Shown here: piece by piece, positions 23,932 to 32,263 of the stretch
How positions within the stretch are numbered: position 1 is the stretch's first letter
Layout: the number at the start of each line of letters is the position of its first letter
Assembly: GCA_023387375.1 (NCBI GenBank)
Contig: JAEWIE010000049.1
Span: 1-32,263 of the forward strand
DNA: 32,263 bases
Reading direction: 5' to 3'
Origin: Bacteroidota bacterium
Lineage (GTDB): Bacteria; Bacteroidota; Bacteroidia; Flavobacteriales; Weeksellaceae
The notes under the pieces: generated by a model
What the model saw: only the letters and a program-made list of their open reading frames with translations
The model's database searches: none
What the model was told of the DNA's origin: nothing
Program-made: the position numbers and the translations under genes

Positions 23932-25011
23932 CTATAGCATTTTTAAATTGTTGACTTCTTGCTCGGTAAGAATTCTCCAATGCCCTCTTTTTATATTCTT
24001 TTTGGTTAACCCCGCAAACACAACTCGGTCTAGGGTTTCTACTTCGTATCCTAATTTTTGGAATATACGACGAATCACACGATTCCAACCAATGTGGATT
24101 TCGATTCCCACCTCATTCTTTGGTTTTCCTTCAATAAAGGAAATACTATCCACTTCTGCGACCCCTTCATCGAGACGAACTCCTTCCGAAATCACTCTTA
24201 GATCTTCCGTGGAAAGCTTTCGATCCAAAGTTACGTGATAGATCTTCTTTACATTAAAAGAAGGGTGAGTGAGTTTTTTAGTCAAATGACCGTCATTTGT
24301 TAAGAGGATAACCCCTGTTGTCGTACGATCTAAGCGTCCTACTGGAAAAAGGCGGTATGGAGAAGCGTTGGCGACTAAATCCATTACCGTTTTACGGGCC
24401 TTATCATCCTTGGTGGTTGAAATATATCCCTTCGGTTTGTTTAAAAGTACATAGACTGGTTTTTCTGGTGTAATCCCTTGTCCATCAAAAACGACTCTGT
24501 CGGTTTTTTGTACTTGGTACCCCATCTCAGTCACCACCTTCCCATTGACTTCCACAAGTCCCTGAGTAATAAGTTCGTCCGCTTCTCTTCTAGAACAAAT
24601 TCCAGAGTTTGCGATGTATTTATTTAAACGGATGGTTTCTTTGTGAATATCCTTTTCGATTTTCTTTAAACGACGCTGTTGAACATAATTTCTTCCTCTG
24701 TCCTCCGACCTATCGTCCCCTTTTGAATACGATTTCTTAGGATATTTCAAATCTCCTTTTGAATATTTATCTCTTGCATCAAAGGGTCTTGAGCCGCCTC
24801 TTTTAGGACGTGCTGAACTCAAAGACTTAGCCTCTCCTTTTGTGAAAAGCCTTGGCTCTCTACCTCTTTGAGGATCCTTTGGTTCTCTCGATTCTCTATC
24901 GAAATTAGATTCTCTTGACTCCTGCGTGCGAGGGCGCCGATCCCCTGAAGGACTTGGTTTGGAGGATCTTGGTTTTCTAGGTCTATCGGATTGATTTCGA
25001 TCTTGGCGCAT
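23932..25011 (-). CDS. rluB: rRNA pseudouridine synthase, RsuA/RluB family, with long basic N-terminus
   Basis: 359 residues. The enzyme converts a specific rRNA uridine to pseudouridine; RluB modifies 23S rRNA. Residues 1-120 are low-complexity Arg, Ser, Lys, Asp and Gly, predicted disordered. An S4 RNA-binding domain follows (about 126-170, RLNKYIANSGICSRREADEL), then the catalytic domain with KPKGYISTT and the motif GRLDRTTTG with catalytic D228, and HPSFNVKKIYHVTL. Such extensions are common in Bacteroidota homologs and probably bind rRNA. The RluB rather than RsuA or RluE assignment is likely but not certain. Confidence 0.9.
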   Translation of the reverse strand: MRQDRNQSDRPRKPRSSKPSPSGDRRPRTQESRESNFDRESREPKDPQRGREPRLFTKGEAKSLSSARPKRGGSRPFDARDKYSKGDLKYPKKSYSKGDDRSEDRGRNYVQQRRLKKIEKDIHKETIRLNKYIANSGICSRREADELITQGLVEVNGKVVTEMGYQVQKTDRVVFDGQGITPEKPVYVLLNKPKGYISTTKDDKARKTVMDLVANASPYRLFPVGRLDRTTTGVILLTNDGHLTKKLTHPSFNVKKIYHVTLDRKLSTEDLRVISEGVRLDEGVAEVDSISFIEGKPKNEVGIEIHIGWNRVIRRIFQKLGYEVETLDRVVFAGLTKKNIKRGHWRILTEQEVNNLKML

Positions 25012-25151
25012 TTAACTTAAATTTTTGCAAAGATAGTGATTTTGGAAATGGCTTTTGAAGTTATTTGCAAACTCTGAAATTCCTCGATTTTCCATTTTTG
25101 AATAAGTAGACTGTTTCTTTCATTACGCGGAAGAAGAGCTTTAAAAAATAA

Positions 25152-25178
25152 GAGACTGCATAAAAATTACGCAGTCTC
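25152..25178 (-). terminator. Terminator after etfA
   Basis: 8-bp stem GAGACTGC / GCAGTCTC with an 11-base loop; on the minus strand a T-rich tail follows. It ends the etfBA transcript. Confidence 0.85.
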
Positions 25179-25208
25179 CAATTTATAAAATAAAGATTCA
25201 AATCGGTT

Positions 25209-26156
25209 TTATCCTTTGAACGCTTTAATTTTCTCTGTTAGTTTTGGAATAATCTCAAAAGCATCTCCCACTACCCCATAATCTGCTGATTTGAAGAATG
25301 GCGCTTCAGGATCGTTATTCACCACCACAATGGTTTTAGAGGAGTTCACACCTGCTAAGTGCTGAATCGCACCTGAAATCCCTACTGCGATATATAAATT
25401 CGGAGCAATGGCTTTTCCCGTTTGCCCTACGTGTTCACTGTGAGGTCTCCAACCAATGTCAGATACCGGTTTTGAACAAGCTGTAGCCGCACCTAGAACC
25501 TCAGCAAGATCTTCAATCATACCCCAATTCTCAGGTCCTTTCATTCCTCGACCCGCAGAAACTACAATTTCTGCTTCTTTTAGATCTAGCTTTCCAGAGG
25601 ACTGCTCGTGCGAAATCACTTTTGTATCTTCGTTCTGTACACTTAAATCTTTCTGTGTGGTTGACCCTTCAACTGGATTTTCTTTCACTCCATAAGAGTT
25701 TTGAGAAACCGTAACAATTACTTTATCACTTGAAGCCACAGAGTTCATGATTCCTTTTCCAGAGAAAGCTTTACGCTTCACGGTAAAAGGAGAAACACTT
25801 GAAGGCGCTTCAATTGCATTGGTAATTAAACTATACTCTTTTGCTACAGAAAGCATAGGGGCCACGGAGGAGGCGTCCGTTGTGTGTGGGAATACAATGA
25901 TGGATCCGTCAAGGACTTCTTCAATTGCTTGTGCCACGGCTTTCGCACTAAAATTCTTTAATCCTTCGTCTTTAATTTCAATTACTTCTGAGGCGCCATA
26001 ACGGTATAGCACATCCGAAGAATCACTTGGGTTAATGGAGATTGCAGTGACTTTCTCTCCTGCTAGATCTGCAATTGCTTTTCCATAAGAGACGGCTTCA
26101 AAAGCTGCTTTTTTATAAACTCCATTTATTGTTTCTGCGTAAACAAATACTGCCAT
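25209..26156 (-). CDS. etfA: Electron transfer flavoprotein alpha subunit
   Basis: 315 residues, the normal length. With EtfB it forms the FAD-containing heterodimer that carries electrons from acyl-CoA and other dehydrogenases to the respiratory chain. Seen: the N-terminal alpha/beta domain (MAVFVYAETINGVYKKAAFE) and the C-terminal FAD-binding domain with AGRGMKGPENW, VSDIGWRPHSEHVGQTGK, LYIAVGISGAIQHLAG and NNDPEAPFFKSADYGVVGD. It lies 31 bases downstream of etfB. Confidence 0.97.
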   Translation of the reverse strand: MAVFVYAETINGVYKKAAFEAVSYGKAIADLAGEKVTAISINPSDSSDVLYRYGASEVIEIKDEGLKNFSAKAVAQAIEEVLDGSIIVFPHTTDASSVAPMLSVAKEYSLITNAIEAPSSVSPFTVKRKAFSGKGIMNSVASSDKVIVTVSQNSYGVKENPVEGSTTQKDLSVQNEDTKVISHEQSSGKLDLKEAEIVVSAGRGMKGPENWGMIEDLAEVLGAATACSKPVSDIGWRPHSEHVGQTGKAIAPNLYIAVGISGAIQHLAGVNSSKTIVVVNNDPEAPFFKSADYGVVGDAFEIIPKLTEKIKAFKG

Positions 26157-26187
26157 TTTATTTAATTTTTCTTCGTTAATACTTAGC

Positions 26188-26934
26188 TTAGATTGCTTTC
26201 GCTTCTTCGTGCAAAAGTCTTACTAACTCGTCAAGATTGTCTGGCGATACCAATTTCACAGCGGCACGTGGCGCTACTCTTTCAAAGGTCTCTGCTTTTA
26301 CGCGAACCTCATTTTGCTGTGGTTCAACCACCTCTAAAGGTTTGCTTCTAGCTCCCATAATTCCGCGAATATTGGGTATAATCACCTCTTTTTCGTCTAC
26401 AAGTCCTTTTTGTCCTGCAATGACAGCAGGTAGTTTCACGGAAATCGTTTCTTTTCCTCCTTCAATTTCACGAACGGCTTTTAACTGAGACTCTTCCACC
26501 TCTAAACCTACGCATGCATTCACAAACGGAGAATTTAAAAGTCCTGCAAGCATTCCTGGCACAGAACCTCCATTGTAGTCAATCGATTCTTTTCCACATA
26601 AGATTAGATCATAGGAACCTGCCCCTGCTACTTGCGCAAGTGCCTTTGCCGTTGAAAAACTATCTTGAGGATCTAAATTCACGCGAATCGCTTGGTTTGC
26701 ACCCGTGGCAAGCGCTTTACGAATAATAGGTTCATTTTCTGCTGGCCCTACGTTTACAACGGTAACGTCCGCTCCAACGCTGGTTTGAAGTTGAATGGCT
26801 CTGCTGAGTGCAAATTCATCCAAAGGATTAATTACAAACTGAATTCCATTCTTGTCTAGAGATTCCCCTCCAGCCGTAAAATTAATTTTCGAAGTAGTAT
26901 CGGGAACACTACTTATACAGACTAATATTTTCAT
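26188..26934 (-). CDS. etfB: Electron transfer flavoprotein beta subunit
   Basis: 248 residues, normal length. The partner of EtfA; it binds AMP and completes the electron-transfer heterodimer. Seen: MKILVCISSVPDTTSKI at the start, FVINPLDEFALSRAIQL, DLILCGKESIDYNGGSVPGM, and LPAVIAGQKGLVDEKE with PNIRGIMGARSKPL. The order etfB-etfA and the short spacing indicate one operon. Confidence 0.97.
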   Translation of the reverse strand: MKILVCISSVPDTTSKINFTAGGESLDKNGIQFVINPLDEFALSRAIQLQTSVGADVTVVNVGPAENEPIIRKALATGANQAIRVNLDPQDSFSTAKALAQVAGAGSYDLILCGKESIDYNGGSVPGMLAGLLNSPFVNACVGLEVEESQLKAVREIEGGKETISVKLPAVIAGQKGLVDEKEVIIPNIRGIMGARSKPLEVVEPQQNEVRVKAETFERVAPRAAVKLVSPDNLDELVRLLHEEAKAI

Positions 26935-27036
26935 GTATTTATATGTATTTTAATTGTTGCTAAAATAATAAAAAAAGTCTTATGCATGCATAGCAAATTA
27001 AAGTTTTACTATTCAGTGCATTATGTTCAAAATGCC

Positions 27037-27744
27037 TTACTTTAAATCCGGTCGACTTGGTCGAATTTCAATCTTACTTGGAAGCGCTCGCCTGTTCATT
27101 TTCAAAATATTTCCAATAAGTTCTCCAATGTCCTCAGGTTGGATCTTCCAATGGTCTTTTTGAGAGGGATCGTTTCCATTAAAATGAGTAGATACAGATC
27201 CTGGCATAATCGTGCAAACGCTAATGCCGTATTTTCGTAAATCTAGCATCGCAGCCTGGGTGAATCCCACCACTCCAAACTTACTTGCGTTGTATGCCGA
27301 ACCGTTCTCAAAGAAATTGGTTCCTGCAAGAGAAGAAATACTAATGTAATATCCTTTGCTTTCTTTTAGGGCTTCTACAGAGGCTTTCAAAGTATGAAAG
27401 GCACCCGTTAAATTGGTCTCAATCATTTGATTCCACTCCTCAGTAGAGAGCTCATCTACCGGCTTAAAGATTCCAAGTCCTGCGTTGGCAATAACCACAT
27501 CAATTCTTCCAAATTTTTCAAGTATCGCTTTTACGGCCTGCTGTTCCTTCTCATAATCGCGAACATCCGATACCACGCCAATCACGTCCATCGATATTCG
27601 ACTTAATTCTAGTGCTATTTTTTGGACGTCTTTTTCATTTCGACCACTAATGGCCACTTTGTATCCACTTTTAAGCAGAAGTTCCGCCACTCCGTAACCA
27701 ATCCCTTTGGTGGATCCGGTAATATATATCACTTTGTTTTCCAT
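27037..27744 (-). CDS. Short-chain dehydrogenase/reductase
   Basis: 235 residues, classical SDR with NAD(P) as cofactor. Seen: the glycine motif TGSTKGIG (9-16), NAG at 87-89, and the catalytic S138, Y151 and K155 (YNASK), exactly at the canonical spacing. After the nucleotide fold comes PGSVSTHF. An Arg in GRNEKD suggests NADPH preference. The substrate cannot be inferred; 3-oxoacyl reductase-like activity is one option. It starts only 13 bases beyond the terminator hairpin of the M20 peptidase gene, so it needs its own promoter. Confidence 0.9.
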   Translation of the reverse strand: MENKVIYITGSTKGIGYGVAELLLKSGYKVAISGRNEKDVQKIALELSRISMDVIGVVSDVRDYEKEQQAVKAILEKFGRIDVVIANAGLGIFKPVDELSTEEWNQMIETNLTGAFHTLKASVEALKESKGYYISISSLAGTNFFENGSAYNASKFGVVGFTQAAMLDLRKYGISVCTIMPGSVSTHFNGNDPSQKDHWKIQPEDIGELIGNILKMNRRALPSKIEIRPSRPDLK

Positions 27745-27757
27745 GTCCTAAAAATAC

Positions 27758-27787
27758 GAAAAACGCCCCAAAGAAGGGGCGTTTTTC
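27758..27787. terminator. Terminator between the M20 peptidase and SDR genes
   Basis: 12-bp perfect stem GAAAAACGCCCC / GGGGCGTTTTTC with a 6-base loop; GC-rich core and T-run on the minus strand. Confidence 0.92.
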
Positions 27788-27804
27788 AAGAAATTAATTA
27801 AACT

Positions 27805-29187
27805 TTAACCTTTCGCATAATTTTCAAAGAACAAAGGTATACTCTCAATTCCCTTGTAGAAATTAAAGAGCCCGTAGTGTTCGTTTGGCGAATGGATCGC
27901 ATCGGAATCCAGACCGAATCCCATAAGAACAGACTTCGCTCCAAGCACCTGTTCAAACATGGCTGTAATGGGAATGCTCCCTCCACTTCGGTAAGGAAGA
28001 ACTTCCTTATCAAAAGCAGTTTCCATGGCCTTTTTCGCGGCTAAATACTCTTTGGTATCGCTAGGCAGTACATAAGGCATACCCCCATGGTGCGGCGTTA
28101 TTTTCACCTTCACATTGTCAGGTGCAATTTTATTGAAATACGCAGTGAATTTCTCCGTAATTTCATCAGGAGTTTGGTAAGGCACTAAACGCATAGAAAT
28201 TTTCGCAAATGCTTTGGAAGGAATCACAGTTTTCGCTCCTTCTCCTGTGTAACCACCCCAAATCCCATTGCAATCTAAAGTAGGACGAATAGAGGTACGC
28301 TCAAGGGTTGTAAACCCTTTTTCTCCCTCCACTCCTTTAAGTCCAATGCTTTCCATGAACTCTTTTGGATTGTCTTTCAAACGATTCATTTCAGTGCGCT
28401 CTTCGCTGCTCACTTCTAATACATTGTCGTAGAATCCGTCTATTTTAATTCTCCCGTCTTCATCAATCAAGCCTGCAATCATACGAGAAAGGACATGAAT
28501 AGGATTCGGCACAGCGCCTCCGTAAAGCCCAGAGTGAAGATCTCGGTTCGGTCCTTCTACTTCCACCTCTATATAACTTAAGCCTCTTAAACCCGTGGTT
28601 ACCGTAGGCTGCTCTCGAGAATAAATATGGGTATCTGAAATAAGGATACAGTCACAAGCAAGTTTTTCTGTGTTTTGTTTTACGAATCCTTCTAAACTTT
28701 TGCTTCCCACTTCCTCTTCTCCTTCAATAATGAACTTTACGTTGCAAGGCAAAGACTCCGTTTGAATCATCGCTTCAAAAGCTTTCACATGCATGAAGAA
28801 TTGCCCCTTATCGTCTGCAGAACCTCTGGCAAAAATAGCGCCTTCGGGATGAAGCTCTGTTTTTTCGATATAAGGCTCGAAAGGTGGCTTTTTCCACAGA
28901 TCGAGGGGATCTGGTGGTTGTACGTCATAATGTCCATAAACCAAAACGGTTGGCAAGGATGGGTCGAGGATTTTTTCTCCATAGACAATCGGATATCCTT
29001 CTGTATCACAAACTTCGACTTGGTCGGCTCCGGCATCTTTTAGAAATTGTGCCACTTTCTCTGCACAATCCAAAACATCTTGGTTGTACGCTGGATCAGC
29101 ACTAATGGACGCGATTTTTAAAAGTTCGATTAATTCGTCTAGAAAACGCCCTTTGTTTTGCTCAATGTAATTTAAGGTCTTCTGCAT
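27805..29187 (-). CDS. M20 family dipeptidase
   Basis: 460 residues from the ATG at 29187 (a TTG two codons upstream is unlikely). A zinc metallopeptidase related to CNDP/PepV-type dipeptidases that splits small peptides in the cytosol; no signal peptide is present. Seen: VYGHYDVQPPD (H86, D88), GSADDKGQ (bridging Asp at 125), EGEEEVGS (catalytic Glu pair at about 157-158), DLHSGLYGG and the C-terminal IHSPNEHYG. The Gly-rich PYRSGGSIP before it is also typical. Peptide specificity unknown. Confidence 0.94.
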   Translation of the reverse strand: MQKTLNYIEQNKGRFLDELIELLKIASISADPAYNQDVLDCAEKVAQFLKDAGADQVEVCDTEGYPIVYGEKILDPSLPTVLVYGHYDVQPPDPLDLWKKPPFEPYIEKTELHPEGAIFARGSADDKGQFFMHVKAFEAMIQTESLPCNVKFIIEGEEEVGSKSLEGFVKQNTEKLACDCILISDTHIYSREQPTVTTGLRGLSYIEVEVEGPNRDLHSGLYGGAVPNPIHVLSRMIAGLIDEDGRIKIDGFYDNVLEVSSEERTEMNRLKDNPKEFMESIGLKGVEGEKGFTTLERTSIRPTLDCNGIWGGYTGEGAKTVIPSKAFAKISMRLVPYQTPDEITEKFTAYFNKIAPDNVKVKITPHHGGMPYVLPSDTKEYLAAKKAMETAFDKEVLPYRSGGSIPITAMFEQVLGAKSVLMGFGLDSDAIHSPNEHYGLFNFYKGIESIPLFFENYAKG

Positions 29188-29217
29188 TATCAAATATTTA
29201 CGTAATGTGTAAAAATA

Positions 29218-29250
29218 GCAAAAATGCCTTGCGGGGGCAAGACATTTTGC
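29218..29250 (-). terminator. Terminator after the small lipoprotein gene
   Basis: Hairpin with CTTGC / GCAAG around GGGG, one mismatch, then AAAATG / CATTTT; on the minus strand it is followed by a T-rich tail. Confidence 0.75.
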
Positions 29251-29321
29251 GAATATTTATGAGATTAAACCCCTAGCCTGGAAATAAGTTCCGTAGGGAC
29301 TGCTCTTTACTTAAAATGAAT

Positions 29322-29558
29322 CTACTTAGTGGGAGCAGCCTTAGGCTCAACTTTCGTTGAATCTGCAGCCACATCAGGGCTTTTCAAAGTATCCTCCACT
29401 ATTTGAGCCGTTTCGTGTTTTGTGGTGCGAACTTCCTCAGAATCGTAACGTTCAACGCCGTCTTCCATGGCTAATACTCCTTTATTACCACCTGCTGCAA
29501 TTTTTTTACAGCTTACCAAAAAGGCACATACGGCCACAGCAAATACTAGTTTTTTCAT
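29322..29558 (-). CDS. Small hypothetical lipoprotein
   Basis: 78 residues. Signal peptide MKKLVFAVAVCAFLVSC with lipobox LVSC and lipidated Cys at 17. The mature part is acidic and polar, rich in Lys, Glu, Thr and Ala, with no Cys or recognised domain, and is likely unstructured. It stands alone between the methyltransferase and the M20 peptidase, with its own terminator. Function unknown. Confidence 0.75.
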   Translation of the reverse strand: MKKLVFAVAVCAFLVSCKKIAAGGNKGVLAMEDGVERYDSEEVRTTKHETAQIVEDTLKSPDVAADSTKVEPKAAPTK

Positions 29559-29655
29559 ACAATAGGGATTAAATTTAAGGCCTAATTCGTTTCCTATAGG
29601 CCCAAATGCATTTCGTTCGCCAAAAGTAAGAAATACTTAAGACTCCGCAAAACGA

Positions 29656-30807
29656 TTAAATTGATTTTAATACTATTTTTCCTTTTCCAGACTGCGTAAA
29701 GATAAGATAGTGTTCTCCCCCGTCTTTTACTTTGTACTTCTTTTTGATTTCGTCCGGCCTTAAAGGATGGTTTTTGGAAATAATATTGAACTTACTTCCT
29801 TTTGGAAGCTTTGAGGGATTTGTAATTTCCATGCGTAAAACTCGTCCTGGAAACCCTTCAATAAAATGCTCCGAGGTATAAAGATGGGTATTTGGGGCTA
29901 GTTTTTGAACTCCAAAAACAGTAGCCACGTGCGTAAAGGCACCTGATTTTAAAATCGCATTGTTCGGGATATAGATAAACTCTTTTGGCTCACTATAAAG
30001 AGCGCTACCCTCTGCCTGTTTCCTCGTAAAAACAAAGTCGGGTTCTCCCGATTTTAAATTGACGCATTTAAATAGAACCTCTTTTGCACTCTGGTTTTTC
30101 TCCATGTGAACCAAAACTTCCTTGACTTCATTTTTTAAAGCCACGATCTCGATTGAAGTGACATTCGTGAGAACCTCGGTCAAATACGTAAGGTCAATTA
30201 AGGGTGAGAGTTTCACGAGCACCTTGTTTGCGCGCTTAAGAAGCAAAGATTGAATCTCTACAAGATTTGGCGATAAATCCTCAAGCAAAAACACTTTCTT
30301 TTTTTGCTCATCTCTTCGTGCGGGATCAAGATAAATCAAATCAAAATTCTCCTCAGACTTACTTAAAAAATCATGCAAATCGCCCTGGTGGAATTCCGCT
30401 CTTTGCCCTAATCTATTCCAGTTGTGTTTTACGATTTGTAGTAAAGTTGGATTTCGTTCGATTAAAACCCTACGTCGAAAGCCTTTCGATAAAAAAAAGG
30501 AATCCATTCCAAACCCAAGGGTTAAATCCAAAAAAGATTCGCCTTTTTGTCCGATGCTTTTGTACTCTGCTGTGGCAAGAGAGGAACTCTGCTCTAGATT
30601 TAAATGCTCAGGAAACACAATTCCCTTTGTAAGTAAAAAGGGATATTTTTTTGCGGCAACTTGTCTTCCTTGAATCTGCTGGACAATCTCTCGCATACTC
30701 ACATTCTCGAAGGGGGATTTCTTTAGCATTAGCGAGCGTAAATCGTCGTGAGAATGTGTATCTATATACAGCTGAACCGCAGGATCAAGAAGAGAATCAA
30801 AGTCCAT
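29656..30807 (-). CDS. Class I SAM-dependent methyltransferase with THUMP-like C-terminus
   Basis: 383 residues. An N-terminal helical domain is followed by a Rossmann methyltransferase core: motif I LDLTLGFGMDSFFLS (near residue 92), the acidic strand RVLIERNP, and motif IV DLIYLDPARRD. The C-terminal region (ending in LIFTQSGKGKIVLKS) resembles the THUMP-like domain found in this Bacteroidota family. The RNA or protein target is unknown. It starts 36 bases after mutA and is probably part of the same operon. Confidence 0.85.
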   Translation of the reverse strand: MDFDSLLDPAVQLYIDTHSHDDLRSLMLKKSPFENVSMREIVQQIQGRQVAAKKYPFLLTKGIVFPEHLNLEQSSSLATAEYKSIGQKGESFLDLTLGFGMDSFFLSKGFRRRVLIERNPTLLQIVKHNWNRLGQRAEFHQGDLHDFLSKSEENFDLIYLDPARRDEQKKKVFLLEDLSPNLVEIQSLLLKRANKVLVKLSPLIDLTYLTEVLTNVTSIEIVALKNEVKEVLVHMEKNQSAKEVLFKCVNLKSGEPDFVFTRKQAEGSALYSEPKEFIYIPNNAILKSGAFTHVATVFGVQKLAPNTHLYTSEHFIEGFPGRVLRMEITNPSKLPKGSKFNIISKNHPLRPDEIKKKYKVKDGGEHYLIFTQSGKGKIVLKSI

Positions 30808-30843
30808 ATGCCAAAAAAGATAGAGTTAAAAGAAGCGTATTTG

Positions 30844-32007
30844 TTAGGCTTCAAACATTTCAGGTAGTCGAACTGCCTTAAGTAAAGTCGGGCTGTAAAG
30901 AGATTCCACGGAGCGAACCACTTCGTGTTTTGGATACAAGTTTACGCCAATAAGTTTTATTCTTCCCTCTTCTACCCATCTTTGCTCTTTGCGGGCAGAC
31001 TCATAAATTTTTCGGGTGATTGATCCACTTTCAAAGGCTTTTTCAAATCCACCCTCATTTTCGATTTCTAGGAATTCGGCCCACGCTTTTTCACAAAGTT
31101 GCCCGGTTAAGTCTTCTACAAAATAACTTCCGCCGAGAGCATCTTCAAAAACATTGATAAGACTTTCATAAGCAAGCACGATTTGCTGTTTGAAACCAAT
31201 TTCTCGACTCCATTCGCTGCCTTGCTCTAACTTGTAATCATTCGAATAAAGCGCATCCGCACCCCCGATCATGGCAGAAGAAAGTTCGAGCGTAGAGCGA
31301 ATTAAATTGTTTTCTACATCCAGTTTGGATTTGTTTCGAAAGCTAGTCTCTGCAAAAATATAAGGGATTCCTGTCTTATCGTATTCTTTACAAAACTGAT
31401 TGAAAAGAATTTTAAGAGCCCTGATTTTAGCTATTTCAAAAAAGTAATTGGACCCGACAGAAATGCGGAATAGAACCTGGTCTAAACACTCTGCGCCAAA
31501 TACCTCAACAAGTTCTTTTAATTTTCCAAGTCCGACGGCAAGCTGCTGTACCATACTCGCGCCTGCATTCTGATACAGAGTCAAATCAATACAAAGAGCT
31601 CTTTCAAATCCTTTGGCTAAAAACTCTTTGCCTAGCTGCTCGTCTAATTTTTGAGTAGACTCCTCAAAAGGCTCGACAAGCGGAAAGACTCTATTTAGAT
31701 CTGTAAGAATATGCTCACAAAGCTCTTTGTTCGAAACAAACAAGGTTTTCTCCTGAAGGTCTTCTACGTTGTTTTCCAAAACAAAACTATAGACTTCCTG
31801 CTCAAGGCTTTCATGGTAAGGAGCCACCAAATTACTTGACTCTTCAAGACGGGGCAATACCACAGTTTCTTTCTGCTCCTTTGCATAGATAGGTTTGACC
31901 ACGAGTCCTTCTAAATTCTCTTTGGAAAGTGTTTCGTATAAATCCTCTAGGTTTTGTTGTTTTTTTACAAGCTCTTCCCAGGCTTCTAAAGTTATAGGTT
32001 CAGACAT
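30844..32007 (-). CDS. mutA: Methylmalonyl-CoA mutase small (beta) subunit
   Basis: 387 residues. The small subunit pairs with the cobalamin-binding large subunit to isomerise methylmalonyl-CoA and succinyl-CoA; it has the TIM-barrel domain but not the B12 domain. Seen: ALCIDLTLYQNAGASMVQQL, RISVGSNYFFEIAKIRALK, FAETSFRNKSKLDVENNLIR, YSNDYKLEQGSEWSREIG and EDALGGSYFVEDLTGQL. It ends at RLPEMFEA, shorter than the about 450 residues I recall for relatives. divIC precedes it by 19 bases; a methyltransferase, not the large subunit, follows. Confidence 0.92.
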   Translation of the reverse strand: MSEPITLEAWEELVKKQQNLEDLYETLSKENLEGLVVKPIYAKEQKETVVLPRLEESSNLVAPYHESLEQEVYSFVLENNVEDLQEKTLFVSNKELCEHILTDLNRVFPLVEPFEESTQKLDEQLGKEFLAKGFERALCIDLTLYQNAGASMVQQLAVGLGKLKELVEVFGAECLDQVLFRISVGSNYFFEIAKIRALKILFNQFCKEYDKTGIPYIFAETSFRNKSKLDVENNLIRSTLELSSAMIGGADALYSNDYKLEQGSEWSREIGFKQQIVLAYESLINVFEDALGGSYFVEDLTGQLCEKAWAEFLEIENEGGFEKAFESGSITRKIYESARKEQRWVEEGRIKLIGVNLYPKHEVVRSVESLYSPTLLKAVRLPEMFEA

Positions 32008-32026
32008 TGACTAAGCTTTAGGGACA

Positions 32027-32263
32027 CTAACGAGTAGTGGTAGGTTTAATATTACTAGAATCGACGACCAAGATGAAAATCTCTTCGTCGGGTTTACGCA
32101 TGAAGTAATTCTCCCTTGCGTATTTTTCTTTTTCGTCCTTGTTATTCATCAACTTTCGGTAAAACGAATCGTTCTTCTCATATTCGGTTTTGTAATACTC
32201 AAGTTGAGTTTCGTATTTGTCAATTTCCTTGTTCAAATCATTGATAACCAAATAGGAAGTACT
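32027..32263 (-). CDS. divIC: Septum formation initiator DivIC/FtsB (5' end outside window)
   Basis: 78 codons visible; the frame is open to the window edge, so the start and the expected N-terminal membrane segment lie to the right. The visible part is a coiled coil (LNKEIDKYETQLEYYKTEYE) followed by the family tail: KYARENYFMRKPDEEIFILV. DivIC/FtsB joins the divisome with FtsL and FtsQ/DivIB at mid-cell. It is just upstream of mutA, an arrangement I recall from flavobacteria. Confidence 0.88.
   Translation of the reverse strand, partial: STSYLVINDLNKEIDKYETQLEYYKTEYEKNDSFYRKLMNNKDEKEKYARENYFMRKPDEEIFILVVDSSNIKPTTTR

Noticed and set aside
30267..30632. Plus-strand 121-codon frame
   Set aside because: Antisense to the methyltransferase core including its DPARR motif; no independent signals.
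1..32263. CRISPR array or defence system
   Set aside because: No regularly spaced repeats and no Cas, toxin-antitoxin or abortive-infection genes recognised.

Overview
The window looks like the chromosome of a member of Flavobacteriia (Bacteroidota), possibly near Weeksellaceae; genus cannot be fixed by eye. Grounds: a short primary sigma factor of the Bacteroidota type (positions 17021-17887), repeated -7 promoter boxes of the form TAnnTTTG, bacillithiol-linked proteins (YtxJ and YfiT types), IntDOT-style integrase sequence, and a divIC-mutA pair. There are no rRNA or tRNA genes and no CRISPR array.

Region 1 (1 to about 5230) is accessory DNA. Reading on the minus strand, a tetR-type regulator with its own promoter and operator leads an apparent operon: tetR, a 116-residue metal-binding-like protein, a small His-rich exported protein, and an RND heavy-metal pump of the CzcA type that runs off the left edge. 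Upstream of tetR lie a tyrosine integrase truncated in its catalytic domain and the 3' end of another gene fused to it. This is most simply the decayed end of an integrated element next to gpmI.

Region 2 (5507-20547) is mostly housekeeping: gpmI, a SUI1/eIF1-like factor, a nucleoside phosphorylase, tag, an 11-mer-repeat LEA-like protein, threonine aldolase, aspartate aminotransferase, a lipoprotein, a GNAT acetyltransferase, a small exported protein, uvrA, rpoD, a Crp/Fnr regulator with ytxJ, a YfiT-type bacillithiol transferase and pncA. Many genes are bounded by strong bidirectional hairpin terminators.

Region 3 (20630-23931) is a second metal island: a Cys-rich small exported protein followed by a multicopper oxidase whose C-terminus looks like an outer-membrane barrel. 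The Cys-rich protein and the His-rich protein of region 1 end in the same short motif (IW-x-PP-[KR]-x-S) and each lies directly upstream of a metal-handling protein; this is the most interesting link in the window. A 528-base gap follows with no convincing gene but a possible small structured RNA.

Region 4 (23932-32263) is again core: an RluB-type pseudouridine synthase with a long basic disordered N-terminus, etfBA, a short-chain dehydrogenase, an M20 dipeptidase, a tiny lipoprotein, and an apparent divIC-mutA-methyltransferase operon in which the mutase small subunit is short and not followed by its large subunit.
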